Shown here one piece after another: positions 59,371-64,000 of a DNA stretch of 64,000 bases. Numbering within the stretch: the first letter of the stretch is position 1; each line of letters begins with the position of its first letter. The translations under genes and the position numbers were made by a program. This stretch comes from Amycolatopsis balhimycina FH 1894 (GTDB taxonomy: Bacteria; Actinomycetota; Actinomycetes; Mycobacteriales; Pseudonocardiaceae), in the NCBI RefSeq assembly GCF_000384295.1, contig NZ_KB913037.1, positions 8,755,508 through 8,819,507 on the forward strand. The letters run 5' to 3'. The notes beneath the pieces were generated by a model, which worked only from the letters and a program-made list of their open reading frames with translations, did no database searches and was not told where the DNA came from.

Positions 59371-60782
59371 CGCGTACTCCGGCCAATGATGTCAAGTAGC
59401 AAGGGCAGGACTTCCGGGACCGGCGCGCTGGCGGCCAGCCGCCGAACGGAAGGGTCAGCGAGTTGGTGGGCGAGCGCGGTGGACAAGGTCGTGCCGAGCG
59501 GCGCGGGGGCGCCAGCGGGCAGTTGACCTCCGGGTTGGCACACCAGCTCCACGAGCGCGGCGCTGTGCTCGCCGACCAGCTGGGCGAGGTCCGGCTCGGG
59601 CATCGGCCGGCTGGGCGAGTACGGGTGGCTGTTCAGCGCGCCGGGGTGGTCGATTTCGGTACGTATCAGCGTGGCCACTCGCGGGGCGAGCAGCATTCCG
59701 CACCGGTAGGTGGCGGTCGCCAGCAGCACGTTCGGGTGTGCGGTCCGGCCGACCAGCGGCAGGTGGTCGATGGTGAATGGCCGGTACCCGACCCGGATGT
59801 CGCGTACCTGGGCGTTCCGTAGTCCGGCGTTCAGCTCGCGGATCCCGTCGTGCAGCAACGTCGCGATCTCGTCCGCGCTCGCTCGCCGGTCCGGGTCAGG
59901 GCGGGTGGTCAGCCGGTTCGTGGCGCCGAGGTAGATCTGGCCGTCGCCGCGGGCGACGAGGTGTGCGCCGCAGGCGAATCCGCGATTCGGTGTGCGGACC
60001 GGGGCGGTCACGGCCACCGGGGCGGCGTCCAGCACCATGCTGACTCCGCGCCCGGCCAGCACCGGCGGAGCGCCCATCTCGATCCTGCGGGAGCGGCGCA
60101 GCAGTGCCGGTATCTGCACCCCGGCGGCGAGCACCAGCTGATCGGTCGTAACGGTGTCACCGGTGGCGACCCGGACCTGCATTGCCGCGCCGGTCTCGGC
60201 CAGGGTGACGGCGTCGGTGTCGTACCAGGTGATCCGCGGATGCGCGATCGCAGCGGCGGCGGCTACCGCGGTTAAGGCCGCCGCGTCGACCCCGGCTTCG
60301 CCCGGCAGCCACAGCGCTTCGAAAACCGACTCGGACTGCAGCCCCGGCACGGCATCCGGCGGGTGCAGCTGACCAGGCAGGCCGGCGTCGGCGGCCGCAG
60401 CTGCGATGGCCGCGAGCTCGGCGCGGTCGGCCGGGACGCTCGCCGTGACCCACACTCCCGGTACCAGCGACACTGCGGGGCCGCCAGTGATCTCGGCCAG
60501 CTGATCCAGCCACGCCTCGTAGCCCGCGCGAGCCGCGACACGCTCGGCAACTTCCATCGCAACCCGCTCTGGCGCGTGCGCGGCCTCGACTTCCGAAAAC
60601 ACCGTGAGCATCGCCCCCGCGGCGCGGCTGGCCTGCCCCGCGTGATCCCCGGTGCGCGGCCCCACCAACGCCACCGAAGTCCCGGCGCGCGCCAGCTCCA
60701 CTGCGCACGCCAAGCCCACGATGCCCGCGCCGACGACCGCTACATCCGCCGTTCGTGTCGCATCCACCTGCTCGCCCTCCAA
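59367..60782 (-). CDS. FAD-dependent amine/glycine oxidase-like oxidoreductase (DAO family)
   Basis: 471 aa. The N-terminal dinucleotide fold VAVVGAGIVGLACAVELARAG (about 14-34) is followed by GQASRAAGAML, the DAO-family second motif. The C-terminal half has RVGYRPFTIDHLPLVGRT, typical of DAO/ThiO proteins, and about 80 extra residues. It would oxidise an amino acid or amine with release of H2O2. It is coupled to the ACP/acyltransferase gene, which suggests the oxidised product is acylated or used on the carrier protein. Substrate unknown. Confidence 0.82.
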   Translation of the reverse strand: MEGEQVDATRTADVAVVGAGIVGLACAVELARAGTSVALVGPRTGDHAGQASRAAGAMLTVFSEVEAAHAPERVAMEVAERVAARAGYEAWLDQLAEITGGPAVSLVPGVWVTASVPADRAELAAIAAAAADAGLPGQLHPPDAVPGLQSESVFEALWLPGEAGVDAAALTAVAAAAAIAHPRITWYDTDAVTLAETGAAMQVRVATGDTVTTDQLVLAAGVQIPALLRRSRRIEMGAPPVLAGRGVSMVLDAAPVAVTAPVRTPNRGFACGAHLVARGDGQIYLGATNRLTTRPDPDRRASADEIATLLHDGIRELNAGLRNAQVRDIRVGYRPFTIDHLPLVGRTAHPNVLLATATYRCGMLLAPRVATLIRTEIDHPGALNSHPYSPSRPMPEPDLAQLVGEHSAALVELVCQPGGQLPAGAPAPLGTTLSTALAHQLADPSVRRLAASAPVPEVLPLLLDIIGRSTR

Positions 60783-60869
60783 CGCCCTCGGCGGCGAGCG
60801 CGACGCCCGCCGTTCCGAGGTCGAGGAAACTGCTCAATCTCGCGGTTGCGGCAGGGCTTTGTGCCGGAG

Positions 60870-60885
60870 TGGCACAGCTGTGCCA
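60870..60885. promoter_or_regulatory. 16-bp perfect palindrome with an adjacent half-copy, candidate operator
   Basis: TGGCACAGCTGTGCCA (60870-60885) is fully palindromic. TTGGCACAGCTGA (60889-60900) is a second copy of its left half, and TTGTGCC occurs at 60860. The site is in the 179-bp divergent region between the FAD oxidoreductase (leftward) and the XRE/TPR regulator (rightward), 77 bp before the latter. A repressor site shared by both is likely. Confidence 0.65.
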
Positions 60886-60961
60886 ACTTGGCACAGCTGA
60901 CGCCGCCAGGTCATCGGCCGACTACCCTGAGTGTGTTGCCGCTGGGAATCGAGGCGCCCCG

Positions 60962-62299
60962 ATGCCGAACCGCTCGACCCACACCGACGACGCCGCCCTC
61001 GCCGCGGCGATCGCCACAGGTGACCACGCCGCTATCCTGCGCCTGGCCCGCCTTCGTGCCAGGCTCAGCCAGACGGAGCTGGCCGGAATGTTCGGCTGTC
61101 ACCCCAGCCTGATCTGCCGCTTCGAGGGCAGGCAGCGCGCGCTGCGCGATCCGGCAACACTTCGTCGGCTCGCGAGGCTGCTCGACCTGCCCGCCAACGC
61201 GTTCGGCCTACACGACGGCGCCGCCTCCCAGCACATTCCGCCCCGGTCTCCTAGGGTGAGCACCAGCCAAGCCGAGGAGGACGACATGCGGCGCCGCACA
61301 TTCCTGATGGCCAGCGGGCTACTCGGGTCGGGCCTCGCCGCCGGGACCGCGAGCGCCGCTGAACCGGACCCGGCGGCGCTGCTGGCCGAGCAGCTCGAGC
61401 CCGTCCTGCTCGGCCCGGCCGTGCCAGCCGCCCCATCGACCGTGGTGGTGCTCCGCCGCGAGCTGTTCACCGCGCGGGCTGCGTTCGACCGGGCCGACTA
61501 CCTCACCGTCGCCCGCAACCTGCCGCATCTCGCCCGCACCGCCGAAGCGACCCAAGCGGCCACCGACACCGGCCATGACGTCGTCGGGCAGGTGTACGCG
61601 CTGATCACCCGCGCGCTGATCAAGCTGCCGGCCGGCGGGCTCGAATGGATCAGCGCCGACCGCGCCTCCCGAGCCGCCGCCCGTACCAGCGACCCGCTGC
61701 TGCTGGCCGAAGCCGAACGCCTCAAGGCATCCGTCTGCCGCCGCGGCGGCCAGCACGACCGCGCCCAGGACCTCGTTCTGGCCGCCGCCGAGCACCTCGA
61801 CACCAGTGGTCGCGCCGCCCCGCAGCACCTGGCGCTGCATGGCGTGCTTATGTGCACCGCCGGCTACGGAGCAGCCCGCGCCGGCAACCGCGACCTGGCC
61901 CTGGACCTGCTCGGTGACGCCATCCGCACCGCAGCCCGCCTCGACGAGCACCGCGCGCTGCGCGGCCCTCTCGCCGCCAACATCACCAGTCACAAGGTGT
62001 CCGCCCTGCACGTCCTCGGCGACCCCGCCGCCGCGCTGCAACACGCCCGCAGCGCCGGGCCGCTGACCGGCACCAGTACCGAACGCCAAGGCCGCTACCT
62101 CGTCGACCTCGCCCTCGCCCACCATGCGCTTGGCCGGCCCGGACCTGCGTACAACGCCTTGCGCGAAGCAGAACTCCGTGCACCCGGCGAAGTCCACACC
62201 CGCGCCACCGCCCGCAACCTCATCCACGACTTGCGCGCCCACCGCGGGGCGAATCTTCCCGGCATCGACCAGCTCGCCGCCCGCGCACACGTGGCTTAG
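60962..62299 (+). CDS. XRE-family regulator with TPR-like C-terminal domain
   Basis: 445 aa from the ATG at 60962; the open frame upstream includes the palindromic control region and is not coding. The HTH is at about 18-80 (AILRLARLRARLSQTELAGMFGCHPSLICRFEGRQRALRDPATLRRLARLL). A twin-Arg-like RRRTFLMASGLLGSGLAAG follows at 105-125, an odd insertion often seen in this actinobacterial family. The remaining 300 residues form TPR-like helical repeats (LAEAERLKASVCRRGGQHDRAQDLVLAAAEHL...). It probably controls the divergent oxidoreductase/ACP operon. Confidence 0.85.
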   Translation: MPNRSTHTDDAALAAAIATGDHAAILRLARLRARLSQTELAGMFGCHPSLICRFEGRQRALRDPATLRRLARLLDLPANAFGLHDGAASQHIPPRSPRVSTSQAEEDDMRRRTFLMASGLLGSGLAAGTASAAEPDPAALLAEQLEPVLLGPAVPAAPSTVVVLRRELFTARAAFDRADYLTVARNLPHLARTAEATQAATDTGHDVVGQVYALITRALIKLPAGGLEWISADRASRAAARTSDPLLLAEAERLKASVCRRGGQHDRAQDLVLAAAEHLDTSGRAAPQHLALHGVLMCTAGYGAARAGNRDLALDLLGDAIRTAARLDEHRALRGPLAANITSHKVSALHVLGDPAAALQHARSAGPLTGTSTERQGRYLVDLALAHHALGRPGPAYNALREAELRAPGEVHTRATARNLIHDLRAHRGANLPGIDQLAARAHVA

Positions 62300-62431
62300 C
62301 GGGCTCGTCGAGGCGTGCCCTGCTCCCTCGCCGGCACGTCTCGGAGGTCGCCCAACGCGAACCCCGACCCGGCTGGGCTGCGCGAGCGCGTGACCCGGTG
62401 CTGAGCCGGATCGAGAAGCTGCTGGTTCGGG

Positions 62432-62611
62432 ATCGGCCTGCAGAACGAAAACCACGAAGTGTGGGTCGCCACCTGGCGCGAGCTGATCTGCCAGGCCGAG
62501 TGAGGACTCGACTTCTACAAGGATCAGTTACAGTACGACATCAGCCAAGCGGCTGCTGTCGAGCGAGTGCGGAGCCTGCATTCCGAATCCCCTGCCGCCC
62601 GAATTGGTTGA
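62432..62611 (+). pseudogene. Decayed gene remnant
   Basis: The frame reads IGLQNENHEVWVATWRELICQAE, then a TGA at 62501, and continues without a shift GLDFYKDQLQYDISQAAAVERVRSLHSESPA up to a second stop at 62609. The amino-acid pattern is clearly protein-like and lacks any start, so it is the tail of a lost gene interrupted by a nonsense codon. I think it is the end of a large ATPase-like or defence protein, but I am not certain. The rest of 62300-62940 has no supported gene and shows similar debris. Confidence 0.5.
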
Positions 62612-62940
62612 GGACCAGGAGATCGCGGGAATACTCTGCTCTCGAAGTCAGAGAGAATTATCCTCCGTCCGCATGCGTCCGGCAGCGTTACTCGTCAATC
62701 TTCTCGAACAGTGACTGCATCCGAACCGGCGCTTGTTCGCCTGAGCGCGACGTCGCGGAGAGGACGAAGGGGCGGCAGTGTCGGCTTCTGGCGCGTCAGC
62801 AAAGTTCTGCTCGCCAACGTTCCGTCCGTCGTCGTTTCAGGGGCGGACGGACTTGGGTGCTCAGAAGGAATGCCGCCTCATGCAAGCTATACTTCATCGG
62901 CTGACACGGTCAGGTGTCGCTGAGGACCTGAAGGAATGCG

Positions 62941-64000
62941 ATGACGGTGAAACGTTGGGATAACATCGAGATTTTGCAAGCGATTGATCGTCATCAGGAG
63001 CGCGCGTGCGGCGCGGCCGTGTACGCGGTCAGCGGCCTCCAACTTATGGAGGAACTTGCGGGAGCGCTGGTTGCTGACGAATGGCTGTGGAGGGGCTTCA
63101 TTCAGGAAGTTCAAATCGCACGTGACGCTGGTCTCCTGACTTTCGACCTCGTGGCACCTGGTGGTGCCGGAGCTCCATCGGCGGTCGCGGAGCCGCATTA
63201 CTACCTCCAGTTGATTCGCAATTTCGCTCTGACCGTGGCCGGGCAAGATAGGGCTCGTGGGCGCCAGGTCGTCCATGATCTGTCAGATCCGGCTGAAGAT
63301 GACGGTCGGCCTATCAGCAAGCTGATCCTTGGACGTATAGCTGCGGCCATCAGGGCGGAGTACAGTCCTGAACAAATCGCGATTTTCCTCCGTGAATCAA
63401 ATCTAATACCGGATCGAATCTCGCTCCCTGATAACGTCAACCACGGCGATCCCATGGAGGTTTTCGCGTGCCTGGAACAACAACTTGGGTCTGAGGGGCG
63501 ACGTGTCCTGCGCGGTTTCCTGGGGAGGTGGGTTGAAGGTGGCCTGCTCTCTGGTCCGACGAGGGAATTGAGGGTGGCACTTGTTGAGCAACTCGGTCGA
63601 CAAGGCTGGTTTGTTCGAGACGGACGCCTTGTTGTCGATAAGCCAACAAGTGGGCTCATGGCAAGCTCGCCCATGTTGCGAGATGCACGAATTGCTGCCT
63701 TGCATCCCGAGATTGGGTCGGTCGCAGAGCAGTATGTCCTCGATGGTTATCATGCGGGTGCAGTCTTTGAGGCGATGAAGGCAGTCAGTAATCGTGTCAA
63801 GAAGATGGCATCCATCGACGAGGATGGCCAACGGCTAATGGGGCAGGTCTTCGCGGACAAGGGACCGCGCATCGCGTTAGCTGATCTGACAACTGAGACT
63901 GGGCGAAACATCCAGAGTGGTTATCGATTCATGTTTATGGGTGGTATGCAAGCGCTACGGAACCCGGGGGCCCATGAGCAGCACTTAGAAATGGATGAGA
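62941..64000 (+). CDS. TIGR02391 (Ymh) family protein, 5' part (runs off the window)
   Basis: 353 codons are inside the window; the gene continues past base 64000. ATG at 62941 with GAAGGA 5 bases upstream. The N-terminal 130 residues are unassigned. Residues 110-170 (SKLILGRIAAAIRAEYSPEQIAIFLRESNLIP) resemble the N-terminal region of abortive-infection proteins. The end shows the Ymh signature HAGAVFEAMKAVSNRVKKM, DGQRLMGQVF and SGYRFMFMGGMQALRNPGAHE, a HEPN-like pattern with Rx4H-type residues (RNPGAH). The gene is noticeably less GC-rich than the rest of the window, indicating recent transfer. A role in phage defence is likely but not proven. Confidence 0.75.
   Translation, partial: MTVKRWDNIEILQAIDRHQERACGAAVYAVSGLQLMEELAGALVADEWLWRGFIQEVQIARDAGLLTFDLVAPGGAGAPSAVAEPHYYLQLIRNFALTVAGQDRARGRQVVHDLSDPAEDDGRPISKLILGRIAAAIRAEYSPEQIAIFLRESNLIPDRISLPDNVNHGDPMEVFACLEQQLGSEGRRVLRGFLGRWVEGGLLSGPTRELRVALVEQLGRQGWFVRDGRLVVDKPTSGLMASSPMLRDARIAALHPEIGSVAEQYVLDGYHAGAVFEAMKAVSNRVKKMASIDEDGQRLMGQVFADKGPRIALADLTTETGRNIQSGYRFMFMGGMQALRNPGAHEQHLEMDE

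Noticed and set aside
1..64000. CRISPR array, rRNA or riboswitch
   Set aside because: No array of regularly spaced repeats, no rRNA core sequence and no recognisable riboswitch motif were seen. In particular no preQ1 riboswitch was evident upstream of the DpdA/YhhQ cassette, though a short one could be missed by eye.

Overview
The window is about 64 kb of very GC-rich DNA with the gene content of a filamentous or nocardioform actinobacterium. Pointers are an actinobacterial PrgI/VirB4/TraG conjugation set, DUF397 and Scr1-type (HTH plus DUF5753) regulators, a BTAD/LysM regulator, many GTG starts and tight ATGA/GTGA gene overlaps. A member of the Pseudonocardiaceae (Amycolatopsis/Saccharopolyspora-like) is my best guess, but this is inference. 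No rRNA, tRNA or CRISPR array was found.

Layout. (1) 1-708: 5' part of an IS21-family transposase gene (istA) and that element's terminal repeats. (2) 829-12809: left arm of an integrated mobile element. It holds a tyrosine integrase, an excisionase-like protein, a stand-alone recombinase domain, a four-gene DNA-modification cassette (C5 cytosine methyltransferase, PP-loop protein, YhhQ-like transporter, DpdA-like transglycosylase), a three-gene recombinase cassette and a pair of methyltransferase-fold proteins. (3) 13101-25243: a conjugation operon reading rightwards: sigma-like HTH protein, VirB2-like pilin, VirB6-like membrane protein, PrgI, VirB4 ATPase, TraG/VirD4 coupling protein, replication-relaxation protein and a transglycosylase/NlpC hydrolase. 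(4) 25212-36329: an accessory block, mostly leftwards, of small conserved proteins. It has two RAMA-type modified-DNA reader proteins, winged-helix paralogues, two proteins sharing a DFY/WLGSL signature, and a MoxR ATPase with a zincin/VWA protein. (5) 36330-37155: a relatively AT-rich non-coding gap, then an HxlR regulator. (6) 37697-51122: a complete Tad (Flp) pilus locus: leftward operon cpaB-tadZ-tadA-tadB-tadC-flp-tadE/G with secreted proteins and a membrane-bound BTAD regulator, and a divergent prepilin peptidase. (7) 51562-57865: regulators and small translationally coupled genes (DUF397, Scr1-type HTH, Nudix-like, HATPase, XRE). (8) 57922-62299: a Nudix hydrolase, an ACP/left-handed-beta-helix acyltransferase fusion coupled to an FAD amine oxidoreductase, and a divergent XRE/TPR regulator. 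(9) 62300-64000: gene debris and the 5' part of a lower-GC gene ending in a TIGR02391 (Ymh) domain, a possible defence gene.

How it may work together: the element would excise and integrate by its recombinases, transfer through the T4SS, and perhaps mark its DNA. The most unusual part is the cassette at 3423-7247, where four ATGA-linked genes would import a 7-deazapurine precursor (YhhQ), insert it into DNA (DpdA) and methylate cytosine. RAMA reader proteins lie in the same element.

The reading frame appears broken in three genes (near 17150, 28795, 31670) and probably a fourth (near 35750). These are either real decay or indel errors in a GC-rich assembly, and the affected calls should be read with that in mind.
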